This document shows, one piece after another, positions 32,957 through 40,055 of a stretch of 40,811 nt of DNA. Source of the DNA: a virus; the IMG/VR virus record IMGVR_UViG_3300007541_000047, positions 1 through 40,811 of that record; one strand, written 5' to 3'. Position 1 is the stretch's first letter, and each line of letters opens with the position of its first letter. The notes beneath the pieces are model-generated. The model ran no database searches and had not been told where the DNA came from. It worked only from the letters and a program-made list of their open reading frames with translations. The position numbers and the translations under genes are program-made.

Positions 32957-33025
32957 TCAATCCCAAAAACTGTAGGCCATAGCTAAAAAACAGACTGCGA
33001 CAATTATAGCAACTATCCACTCCAT
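32957..33025 (-). CDS. 22-residue single-pass membrane microprotein candidate
   Basis: A very short frame, MEWIVAIIVAVCFLAMAYSF plus two residues. ATG overlaps the stop of the metallophosphoesterase gene (TAATG), and AAGGAG (33037-33042) lies 11 bases upstream. Almost the whole product is a membrane segment with a Trp near each end and a short charged start. It could be a small holin-like or membrane regulator peptide. Support is the ribosome-binding site, the overlap and the clear hydrophobic composition; the length alone would not be convincing. Confidence 0.5.
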   Translation of the reverse strand: MEWIVAIIVAVCFLAMAYSFWD

Positions 33026-33798
33026 TAACCATATATCTCCTTAAGTGCTCTCATTGATACCCACTCATGGTCATACACACCATTCTCTAGATTACGTTTG
33101 ACGACCACTCCATGTCTCCATTCATTGTTACTTTGCCCCGCCCAAGACTCTTCTTTGCCCTTGAAGCACCCAACCACATGCCCGATAGTCGGATTAGGGA
33201 ATGTAGACCCTTGATAGTAATAGCTGTATTTATGGCTATGACCAACAGATACAGAGCATCCAACTTTGGATAGAAGAGAGTGAGCATGATGGATGCCTGA
33301 GATAGCAGTGCCATAATTCCCACCAGAGATAAAATGGCTGTAGAGTACACCATCGTAGCTAGCGAGGGCTGGACCAGAGTTTTCATACTCGTGGTAGTCG
33401 TCGAACCAGTGGTCCGTTTGAAGATGGCTGAAGGATACCCCGTATTTTGCTCCCTCCAGTCGTGGATCATTGGCGATAGCTTTTTTAATTCTGTTCTCGT
33501 GGTTGCCCTCAAATCCAACCCAAAAGGGTCTCTTTTTCCTGTGGTGCTTGAATTTCCACCGAAGACGTTCTTGAGAGTCGTTATACGATTCAATATCTGC
33601 TTCATAACTTTGGTTCACAATCGCTTGAGGGTATCTTGTGTCATAGGAGTTTAGGGAACGCATGTCTGCACCATCACCTAAGTCTACAACCATATCAGGT
33701 TTGAGGTCGTAGAGGAATGCACCTAACCAAGAGAATCTTTCGTTGCCTGCTTGGGGGTCCGCATGAGCACATGAAAATACTACGGTAGTTTTTCCCAT
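33025..33798 (-). CDS. Metallophosphoesterase (calcineurin-like), 257 aa
   Basis: The metal-site motifs are in order: FSCAHAD (residues 8-14), DLGDGAD with G41-D42, FEGNHENR with GNHE at 98-101, YSH at 153-155 and GHSH at 186-189. This is the calcineurin-like fold that cleaves phosphomono- or diesters with two metal ions. The first motif, normally D-x-H, reads C-A-H here, so the first aspartate ligand is replaced by cysteine. Substrate unknown; marine phages such as SIO1 carry related genes. It lies between small genes with start/stop overlaps on both sides. Confidence 0.87.
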   Translation of the reverse strand: MGKTTVVFSCAHADPQAGNERFSWLGAFLYDLKPDMVVDLGDGADMRSLNSYDTRYPQAIVNQSYEADIESYNDSQERLRWKFKHHRKKRPFWVGFEGNHENRIKKAIANDPRLEGAKYGVSFSHLQTDHWFDDYHEYENSGPALASYDGVLYSHFISGGNYGTAISGIHHAHSLLSKVGCSVSVGHSHKYSYYYQGSTFPNPTIGHVVGCFKGKEESWAGQSNNEWRHGVVVKRNLENGVYDHEWVSMRALKEIYG

Positions 33799-34010
33799 CA
33801 GTGCAATCCTTCATCAAAGTTAAAGTCTATTTGCATTGGTTCCATTTTATTTCTTAAATCCTCACAAAATTTATAGGCGTCATTGAACTCACTGAAGTAA
33901 AACTGTTCAGTCCAATATTCGTCTTTGTCATCTTCAGTTACCATTACAAAGATAACGTAACCACCATTAGGTAGTTCTTCAGGTCCACGCTCTACTTTCC
34001 AGACTTGCAT
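33798..34010 (-). CDS. Hypothetical protein, 70 aa
   Basis: MQVWKVERGPEELPNGGYVI leads into FVMVTEDDKDEYWTEQFYFS and a helix NDAYKFCEDLRNKM. The layout is strand, strand, helix, with many aromatic and acidic residues; the C-terminal segment is acidic. It shares a base with the metallophosphoesterase start and overlaps the upstream nuclease gene by 19 bases. No family recognised. Confidence 0.65.
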   Translation of the reverse strand: MQVWKVERGPEELPNGGYVIFVMVTEDDKDEYWTEQFYFSEFNDAYKFCEDLRNKMEPMQIDFNFDEGLH

Positions 34011-34357
34011 TTAAACTCCTTTAAGAACCATTCTGCATCTACAATTGCCATAGGTTTCTTTCTGTCTCCCTTGCATATCAGTACTGGCTCAGAACCTTTA
34101 GGACAGTTTGCCGTAGCTTGTTCATAGTCTTTATAAAATGCAAATGCTTTCTTAGCCTTACACTCAAAAGACATGGGCCATTGCTTACGGGCAGCAGAGG
34201 AGAGCTGTATGTCCTCCCCTCCGGCACCCATAGAAGTACTCCTCACATCTGAAAGGTCAAGACCCTTAGAATTTTTGAGTACTTCATCACGAGTCCACTG
34301 CTGTAGCCTACGTCCCTTAGCCTTAGCGGACTGCACTGAGATTTTCTTACTCGGCAT
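33992..34357 (-). CDS. PD-(D/E)XK nuclease, resolvase-like, 121 aa
   Basis: The catalytic pattern is visible as RSTSMGAGGED with E48-D49 and, 15 residues on, FECKAK with E65-x-K67. The basic N-terminus KKISVQSAKAKGRRLQQWTR and the middle YEQATANCP fit small phage PD-(D/E)XK nucleases of the Holliday-junction-resolvase or VRR-NUC style ('DIRST-x-MG-x-x-GED-(I/L)-x-LS ... x-x-E-x-K'). In this genome it would replace T7 gp3, resolving branched DNA before packaging and perhaps degrading host DNA. It overlaps the neighbours on both sides. The exact subfamily is not certain. Confidence 0.8.
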   Translation of the reverse strand: MPSKKISVQSAKAKGRRLQQWTRDEVLKNSKGLDLSDVRSTSMGAGGEDIQLSSAARKQWPMSFECKAKKAFAFYKDYEQATANCPKGSEPVLICKGDRKKPMAIVDAEWFLKEFKCKSGK

Positions 34358-34565
34358 AACTTCCGATCATAAGGTTGTGCTTGAAGAGTTCTAATGCCCA
34401 TAGAATATTACCACCATCTGCAAAAGCCTTAGTTAATGCTGCATTGAAGTTACCATCTTTATCATACCCCATAATCATAAAATCTTGAAACACTTCTTTG
34501 CATTCATCTAGGAGTTCTTCAGGTGTTTTCTCTGGGGACTTGAGGTTGATTACGTTGTCTGTCAT
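34347..34565 (-). CDS. Hypothetical helical protein, 72 aa
   Basis: MTDNVINLKSPEKTPEELLD continues in helices ECKEVFQDFMIMGYDKDGNF and GGNILWALELFKHNLM. A 'F-N-A-A-L-T-K-A-(F)-x-D-G-G-x-I-L-W-x-L-E' pattern like this occurs in small phage proteins of unknown role. It starts by overlapping the Cas4-like gene stop (ATGA). The first 14 bases are the same as those of the DUF3310 gene. Confidence 0.65.
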   Translation of the reverse strand: MTDNVINLKSPEKTPEELLDECKEVFQDFMIMGYDKDGNFNAALTKAFADGGNILWALELFKHNLMIGSYAE

Positions 34566-35416
34566 TGTACAAGCTCCGGTACATTAGGTTGTTTGTTTAC
34601 TTCAGTTAGGTACTGCACACCACCAGAATATAGGAAAGATCGAACCTCTGGCCAACAGTGTTTACGATATTGGCAGTATGAACAAGCAGTAGCCAACTTT
34701 TTGTTAGGACTTGTTTTGGACTGAGGTAGGTCAGGCAGTCTATCAGGTGGAACAGAACTATTGACCATAGACTTAAGGGACTCAACTTCTTGCTCCTTTT
34801 GTTTCATCTCTTCTGTGAAGTCATACACATCAAGACACAAACGCCAACGATCTTTTTGTACAACAAGGAAAGCACCACGAGTTTTGTCTTTAACTAGTGG
34901 GTCATCTTTCCCTGCATATACATATGAACCTAGCTGGCTGATGTAACCAAATGGATCATCGTCTCTCAAGTTATGGTCGTAGAACTTTTGAAAACCGTAC
35001 TTACTAGCAGACTTAACATCTACTGTCACACCATCAATAACACAATCTCGATGACCTTTGATTCCATGAACATCAAGTCTGTCTTGTTCACCTTGCACAT
35101 CATGTCCTGCTGCTTTAGCTAGGGAGATCACTACAGCTTCCAAGAGGTCACCGTAGAAGAAAGTCCCTAGTGCTTCAGCAGAAAGAGGTTCCGCCTTGTC
35201 TGTCTCATTAACCGTATACCATAACTTACGCTGACAAGGGGAACCTAGTGCTGACAGAGAGAGGTAGCCCCGTGGTTCTTGGGGCTTTGAAAACCTGTCC
35301 TCTGTAACTTGAGAGATAGTATCTGCCAAGTATTTCGTTAGTGTAGCATCCCAACCTCCATTACCTAAGATGACGTTGTTGATGTCTTCTACAAGTGTGT
35401 CTATTGTTTTGCTCAA
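34562..35416 (-). CDS. Cas4-like / RecB-family PD-(D/E)XK exonuclease, 284 aa, TTG start
   Basis: Nuclease core: GHRD at 121-124, VDVKSAS with D133-x-K135, and QLGSYVY starting at 161 (the Q-x-x-x-Y motif of RecB-type nucleases). Four cysteines fit an iron-sulphur cluster: C61 in GSPCQRKLWY, and C245, C248 and C254 in ACSYCQYRKHCWPE. This set is typical of Cas4/AddB-like exonucleases that phages use in recombination or end-processing. No cas1, cas2 or CRISPR array is present, so adaptation is unlikely. The start is TTG, overlapping the SSB stop (TTGA), implying coupling. Confidence 0.86.
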   Translation of the reverse strand: MSKTIDTLVEDINNVILGNGGWDATLTKYLADTISQVTEDRFSKPQEPRGYLSLSALGSPCQRKLWYTVNETDKAEPLSAEALGTFFYGDLLEAVVISLAKAAGHDVQGEQDRLDVHGIKGHRDCVIDGVTVDVKSASKYGFQKFYDHNLRDDDPFGYISQLGSYVYAGKDDPLVKDKTRGAFLVVQKDRWRLCLDVYDFTEEMKQKEQEVESLKSMVNSSVPPDRLPDLPQSKTSPNKKLATACSYCQYRKHCWPEVRSFLYSGGVQYLTEVNKQPNVPELVQ

Positions 35417-36006
35417 AACGGAATCTCATCATCTGCTACTTCAAGGGCTGGCTTAACTACTGAGTTAGTCTCTGGTGTATCTGCTGGTGGCTTGTAGTAT
35501 GAACCTTTACCACCAACTGTTGTAACCTCATCGTCATCACGCTCTGGTGTTTCATAAGGTACCAACTCAAGAACCTTAACTTCTTCCATAGAAATTAGGG
35601 TTACATTGTTACCATCCCAACGATCAAGAGTAACTTCAACGATAGAACCATTACCAACATTATCAGTGAAGTTGTTACCATCCTTATCTACTACCTTGGG
35701 TGGACCAAAGACCATCGTCTTCCCATCTTTAGTTACACGCTGGTGGTTACGTTTGCACTTGTAGTAGAGGTTACCACCATCATCTTCCTTGATGAGTTGC
35801 CCAAGCATACCCTTGTGTGGTACCCCAGCGGCGATAAGGTCTTTGCGCTTAACTGAGTCATCGAAAAAGAGGTTCATAAGGTAGACACCACCAACCTCCA
35901 TCAGTTTAGTCTTGATGTGATCTGGTGTACCTGCATTGCCTGTGTCCTTATTGTCTTCACGAAGGCGGGCATACATTGCAGTACCAGTAAGTTTGATTTT
36001 AGCCAT
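35413..36006 (-). CDS. Single-stranded DNA-binding protein (T7 gp2.5-like), 197 aa
   Basis: OB-fold-like protein with a run of acidic residues and a final DDEIPF, the C-terminal tail used to contact polymerase and helicase. The core has strand-rich segments GGVYLMNLFFDDSVKRKDLI, NLYYKCKRNHQRV and IVEVTLDRWDGNNVTLISME, and a 'L-(T/K)-GTAMYARL' N-terminus seen in marine podovirus SSBs. It lies directly downstream of DNA polymerase and upstream of the Cas4-like nuclease. It has its own sigma-70-type promoter, and its ribosome-binding site lies in the loop of a possible hairpin. Confidence 0.8.
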   Translation of the reverse strand: MAKIKLTGTAMYARLREDNKDTGNAGTPDHIKTKLMEVGGVYLMNLFFDDSVKRKDLIAAGVPHKGMLGQLIKEDDGGNLYYKCKRNHQRVTKDGKTMVFGPPKVVDKDGNNFTDNVGNGSIVEVTLDRWDGNNVTLISMEEVKVLELVPYETPERDDDEVTTVGGKGSYYKPPADTPETNSVVKPALEVADDEIPF

Positions 36007-36029
36007 ACGTATTTATCTCCTGTTACGTA
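36004..36029 (-). promoter_or_regulatory. Possible translational operator over SSB ribosome-binding site
   Basis: Two copies of the palindrome TACGTA (36006-36011 and 36024-36029) flank a 12-base segment containing AGGAG (36017-36021 on the plus strand as CTCCT). In RNA the two can pair in a six-base stem, placing the Shine-Dalgarno sequence in the loop and the first base of AUG in the stem. This layout would allow control by a binding protein, for instance SSB itself. Confidence 0.4.
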
Positions 36030-36046
36030 TCATAAACTTTATAAAA

Positions 36047-36076
36047 ACTATAGCACGGTTTAAGAACCAGTGTCAA
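36047..36076 (-). promoter_or_regulatory. Sigma-70-type promoter before SSB
   Basis: On the minus strand, TTGACA (36071-36076) is followed after 18 bases by TATAGT (36047-36052), five of six matches to the -10 consensus. It lies in the 76-base gap between polymerase stop and SSB start, the only sizeable gap in this part. The spacer holds GGTT-CTTA-AACC, a small palindrome that could be an operator. It would give SSB and downstream genes extra transcripts. Confidence 0.6.
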
Positions 36077-36082
36077 CAGCTT

Positions 36083-37978
36083 TTAGTGAATTTGTGAGTA
36101 TCGGTTACCGAATTGTACATCAATACCTAACTCCACGTTCAGTTTCAGTTTGTCGTTAGTCTTAGCGATAGCCCATGTCAGAACTTCTTCATAGTCTTTC
36201 TCCTGTCCTTCTGGAAGAGTTGCAATAAATTCATCGTGGAATTGACCACAAGGTAGGACACCACGGATCATGCAGTAGCCAAGCCATGTGTCGAAGCAGT
36301 AGGCACCTGTACCTTGGTTAAGAGTAGAGAACTTATCTTTGTCATATCTGAGAGTGTACCAGAACTGAGATACCGGATTCCACACCCACATCTGACCACC
36401 AACTGTCTTGACCTTAGCATCATCAGCAAAAGCCTTAACAGCCCAGTTGCGTTCCCAATATGCGTCAATAAGATCACCAGCTTCCTTGATAGACATGCCT
36501 GTAGTCCTAGACATCTTCAAAGCACCAACACCATAGACACTGCTGTAGTTGACTGGCTTGAACTTCTTACGAACATCTTTGATAGCCTTGAACCTAGTCT
36601 TGTCATTAACAGTGTCCTCATCTGCTTGAGTGTAGAACCTGTAGTCATCACTGGTGATGTAACCAGCTTTAGTTGCAAGGTCAAGGTGTTCATCAAAACC
36701 ATCAACAGACATTTCTTCTACATACTCTTGGTCATATGGGTAGATGAAGTGACGCTTGGTTGTAGACTCAAGTGAAGACATATCAGAGCCACATAGAGTG
36801 AACCCGTCAGGTGCAGTAAGACAACCGCGTACTTCTTTACCCCAAGGCTTGTCAACACCCGGAAGATTAACCAGAGGTGACTTGTGCTTGAAACGAAGTG
36901 TATTGGTCAGTCCATTGATCTCAGCCTTGACGTAACCATCCTCGTCCACATTCTCAAGATAACCTTTGAAGATAGCCTTGCGGTGCTGAATGACAGTAAG
37001 GCCATCAAGGATACCTACACCTTCGTCTTTGTCTATGAGAAGCAATACCGACTCTGTAAGTTCTCCTTTCTTTGGGTGCCCCGGCTCACTGTAACGAACC
37101 TGAGGAATCTTTTTCTCTTTACCGTCACTGTCTTTGTCATACTTGTAGGTACATGGTTCCCAACCAAGAGAGAACAACCAATCTTTAACCTGAGGTACAG
37201 AGTTAGGGTTAGGTGCTTCCATACCTGACAATACTGGTACTGGTTCGCTGTGGTCACTGGGCAACTGGTTCTCCATAAGAAGATCAAGCCAACGCTGACC
37301 GACTACAGAAGGTGTACCATCTATCTTGTAGATAGACTTAGGTGGGTTCTGCATCTTATACTTAGGTACCATAGGCATGTGGGCCTTAAGCTGTTCTACT
37401 TTCTCCTCTTGTTGTTGTTCAAGATCATCAAAGCATTTCTGTGCGAGGTCAACATCCAGCTTCCACTTGACTTGTTCTGCTGTAGCTGCACACTTCATCT
37501 TAAAGGTGAGATACTGAAGAAACCTGTCCATGTTGGCTTTGTCTTTACCATAGACGAACTTGAATCTCTTGATTAAGTCTTGCCACAAACACCAGTTAAT
37601 CTTCACATCCTCGGTACATCTGTGTGCGTACTCTTCAGGTGTTAGGTTCTCCCAGTCATCAATCTTAGGCTTAGGGATACCGAAGTCTTCGCCGAAAGAG
37701 TCAAGTCCATGTGATGATCTGTCTACGTTGATAACCCAAGACATAGGTAATGTGTCATAGAGTTTAGCTTTGATGTTTACGTTAAGGATACGCTCAAGTA
37801 CTGGAATGTCATACCGAACAATATTGTGCCCTATGAGAATCTTCTGTGACTCGATCCAGTCTTTTATCTCTTGTTCATCAAATAGTGTGTGGTAGTTCTC
37901 CCCGTCTTGTGTGTAACTTAAGCAGTGTACCTTGGTAGCCTCTTCAAGAAGCCCGTCAGTTTCAACATCAAATATCAT
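36083..37978 (-). CDS. polA: DNA polymerase I, family A (T7-like), 631 aa
   Basis: Replicative polymerase with proofreading. The 3'-5' exonuclease motifs are D4-x-E6 (FDVETDGL), N52 and D57 (GHNIVRYDIP), and D124 (TEDVKINW). Polymerase motif A is SDMSSLE with D399. Motif B is RKKFKPVNYSSVYG with R470, K474, Y478 and Y482. Motif C is HDE at 581-583. Y478 is the equivalent of E. coli F762 and T7 Y526; Tyr there is associated with fast, virulent phages. ATG 37978 is preferred for its distance from AAGG; a GTG one codon earlier is possible. It lies between primase-helicase and SSB. Confidence 0.95.
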   Translation of the reverse strand: MIFDVETDGLLEEATKVHCLSYTQDGENYHTLFDEQEIKDWIESQKILIGHNIVRYDIPVLERILNVNIKAKLYDTLPMSWVINVDRSSHGLDSFGEDFGIPKPKIDDWENLTPEEYAHRCTEDVKINWCLWQDLIKRFKFVYGKDKANMDRFLQYLTFKMKCAATAEQVKWKLDVDLAQKCFDDLEQQQEEKVEQLKAHMPMVPKYKMQNPPKSIYKIDGTPSVVGQRWLDLLMENQLPSDHSEPVPVLSGMEAPNPNSVPQVKDWLFSLGWEPCTYKYDKDSDGKEKKIPQVRYSEPGHPKKGELTESVLLLIDKDEGVGILDGLTVIQHRKAIFKGYLENVDEDGYVKAEINGLTNTLRFKHKSPLVNLPGVDKPWGKEVRGCLTAPDGFTLCGSDMSSLESTTKRHFIYPYDQEYVEEMSVDGFDEHLDLATKAGYITSDDYRFYTQADEDTVNDKTRFKAIKDVRKKFKPVNYSSVYGVGALKMSRTTGMSIKEAGDLIDAYWERNWAVKAFADDAKVKTVGGQMWVWNPVSQFWYTLRYDKDKFSTLNQGTGAYCFDTWLGYCMIRGVLPCGQFHDEFIATLPEGQEKDYEEVLTWAIAKTNDKLKLNVELGIDVQFGNRYSQIH

Positions 37979-37986
37979 CACATACC

Positions 37987-39546
37987 TTATGCAAACTCCC
38001 TTAGGATTGTTGTATCCCTGTCATAAAAGAGTGAACCAGCCTTACCTAACTTAGCGAATGGCCTGTTCTTATCGAGGATAATGTTGGTTGTGTTCTGTTC
38101 TATCTCATCCTCACTTTCTGTATCACGTTCTAGTTTCATACAGATGATAGCTTCTTCTTCAAGTGCTGCTGCGTACTTGGTCCTACCGTCTTCGTTCACC
38201 TGACTGATGAAGATAACACCGATGTTAAGTTCCTTGGCAAGTTGAGCCATACGTGAACCTAAGGTAGTCAGTGTAGACGTAGCGCCATCAACACCAGTAG
38301 CAGAAAGATAAGCTAATCGTTGCACGTGGTCAATGAAAACATAATCAACACCGTACACTGTGGCAGCAAGTCGCACATAATCCAGTAGCTTCATTGGGTC
38401 GTCAGAGGAACGCATCTCAAAGATGACAGTACGGTCTCCTTGTGCAGCCTTGATAGCAGCCTGTATCACTTCATCTTCTGTGTAACCATTCTCCTTTGCG
38501 TCATCCTTAGTCCTGACATTATTACCAAGCTCATATGTAGCCATAGCACGGTAGGTAGTTGACTTCATTTCTTCCATGTGAAGACCAGCTATCCTAGTGT
38601 CAGGGTCCTTAAGCATTGCAAGTTCAAAGAATCGGATAACCTCAGTTTTACCTGTGCCTCGTGGTGCCTTGATGAAGGTAAGACCACCCTTAACCAGACC
38701 TCTGCACATCTCATCAATACCACTGTGTCCTGTTGGTACATACTGATAAGGGTTCTCGTTATCGATGGCAGTGATTACAGCATCATCACCAGTGAAGAAG
38801 TTCTCAGGTGTGTACCTCTGAGGTTTGAGTGCAGCCCACTTGAGTTGTTCCGCATGTCCAGCAGTAAGGAACTCGTTAGCATCCTTGTGCTGACTCATAT
38901 TCACATAATAGAACTTAGTGGGGAATATCTCATATAGTCTGTCAGCAGACTTACGACCAGCATTATCTAGCTCACCTGCGTAGATAATCTCTTGGAAGGA
39001 GTCTAGATAATCCCTGTTCTTCTTTATGAACTTGTCACCCCAAGAAGCTGTAGGTAGGGCCTTTACGGGGTATGTCTTACCAAGTACTTGATATAGTGAC
39101 GCTGCATCAAATTCTCCTTCAGTGAGGTAGAGTTTCTTACTTGTTCCTGCATTGAACTCAGGACCGAACAAGTCGTTGATTGCTCGGTTGTCCTTAAGCC
39201 AGAACTTCTTTTCTTCATAACCACGATACTTAGTATTGTCAGGGTAACCAAAGGCATAACGTACAGGCGTACCATCCTCAGCTTTTTGTAACTGAATGCG
39301 GTATAACTTAGCTACGTCTGCATCTAGTCCCCTGATACCATCATAGGTAACAGATGTAACTGGGATGTCCATAATGTTCCTTCGTTGTTTGAGTGGATAG
39401 TCTTCTGAGGCCCAGTCGAAGACCTCAGGCATATTCTTTGTTGGGTAACTCTGTTTACATGAGTGGCAATAGCCATAACCATCTTGTTGCCAGTTGAATG
39501 CGTCAGAGCTACCACAGTGTTTGTAAGGGCATGGTCCTAGTGCCAC
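37987..39546 (-). CDS. Primase-helicase (T7 gp4-like), 519 aa
   Basis: The N-terminal zinc ribbon has C6, C11, C27 and C30 (CPYKHC and CHSC). The TOPRIM primase has EGEFDAAS and ELDNAGRKSA; the second is normally D-x-D-x-AG, and here the first Asp is Glu. The RecA-like helicase has Walker A APRGTGKT with K300, Walker B VFIDHVQRL, the FISQVNEDGR sensor and NRPFAKLGKAGSLFYD near the end. It makes primers and unwinds DNA ahead of the polymerase encoded just downstream. The start is GTG, with AGGAG seven bases away. It is a little shorter than T7 gp4 (566). Confidence 0.93.
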   Translation of the reverse strand: MALGPCPYKHCGSSDAFNWQQDGYGYCHSCKQSYPTKNMPEVFDWASEDYPLKQRRNIMDIPVTSVTYDGIRGLDADVAKLYRIQLQKAEDGTPVRYAFGYPDNTKYRGYEEKKFWLKDNRAINDLFGPEFNAGTSKKLYLTEGEFDAASLYQVLGKTYPVKALPTASWGDKFIKKNRDYLDSFQEIIYAGELDNAGRKSADRLYEIFPTKFYYVNMSQHKDANEFLTAGHAEQLKWAALKPQRYTPENFFTGDDAVITAIDNENPYQYVPTGHSGIDEMCRGLVKGGLTFIKAPRGTGKTEVIRFFELAMLKDPDTRIAGLHMEEMKSTTYRAMATYELGNNVRTKDDAKENGYTEDEVIQAAIKAAQGDRTVIFEMRSSDDPMKLLDYVRLAATVYGVDYVFIDHVQRLAYLSATGVDGATSTLTTLGSRMAQLAKELNIGVIFISQVNEDGRTKYAAALEEEAIICMKLERDTESEDEIEQNTTNIILDKNRPFAKLGKAGSLFYDRDTTILREFA

Positions 39547-39557
39547 TAGGTTCTCCT

Positions 39558-39728
39558 TTAGAAGTTGGGAATGTAAGTGTCTCCCTTTTGTAGTAAGTGT
39601 TGGAGATGTTCACGGAGTAAGTATAGAGCTTGTAACTTATCTGGGCAACCCCCTTCCCACTCCAATTCAGATATTTCTTTGTCTGTTTCCCTGAGTTGAG
39701 TGCTTATACACTGAAGTCTGGAGTCCAT
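39558..39728 (-). CDS. Small helical protein, 56 aa
   Basis: MDSRLQCISTQLRETDKEIS is followed by ELEWEGGCPDKLQALYLLRE and a last segment KGDTYIPNF. Two helices form a probable hairpin with a Gly-Gly-Cys-Pro turn. AAGGA lies eight bases before ATG, and the frame fills the gap ahead of the primase-helicase, ending 11 bases from its GTG. No family known. A small partner of the replisome is possible by position only. Confidence 0.6.
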   Translation of the reverse strand: MDSRLQCISTQLRETDKEISELEWEGGCPDKLQALYLLREHLQHLLQKGDTYIPNF

Positions 39729-39767
39729 GTGTCAAGTCCTTATGGTTTCTTTTTGTGAAAGAAAGTA

Positions 39768-40055
39768 TTATTGCTTGCCCCCTTCTAGGAAGATTTTTAG
39801 GGTTTTTTCGTTATCCTGCAAGTCAGCACTTACATTTTTCACATTCCATAGTGATAATATCCTACCACTGTCGCCTATGACTTCTACTCTGGTCACTTTA
39901 CTTAGCTTATTCATCGGTTTTTCCTTTTCAATCAGGGCAAGTACGGCATCTTGGCACCCACAAGCGTAAGCGCATTCTCTGGACGCCTCCCGCAACGCTT
40001 CCTCCCGCGCAGCCGCTACCAGTGCGTTTTCTTCTATAAGTTCCTCTTTTGTCAT
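39768..40055 (-). CDS. Hypothetical protein, 95 aa
   Basis: ATG 40055 overlaps the upstream stop (ATGA), so it was preferred to TTG 40073. The N-terminal half is an Ala-Glu-Arg-rich helix (EENALVAAAREEALREASRE) with a CAYACGC cysteine cluster. The C-terminal half is beta-rich: VTRVEVIGDSGRILSLWNVK, then VSADLQDNEKTLKIFLEGGK. The latter matches a short phage domain with 'V-x-V-I-x-x-x-GR ... (Y/W)-x-V-x-x-V-x-x-x-LQD-x-x-(R/K)-TLK-(V/I)-F' of unknown role. Two unlike halves suggest a fusion of two small genes: an internal ATG at MNKLSKV could start the second. Confidence 0.7.
   Translation of the reverse strand: MTKEELIEENALVAAAREEALREASRECAYACGCQDAVLALIEKEKPMNKLSKVTRVEVIGDSGRILSLWNVKNVSADLQDNEKTLKIFLEGGKQ

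Noticed and set aside
34562-35416. Cas4-like nuclease as part of a CRISPR system
   Set aside because: No cas1, cas2 or repeat array in the window; such nucleases are common in phage replication modules.
39729-39767. Hairpin TTTCTTT/AAAGAAA on the minus strand as a terminator
   Set aside because: All A-T pairs with no T-run after it, and immediately followed by a ribosome-binding site; too weak to call.
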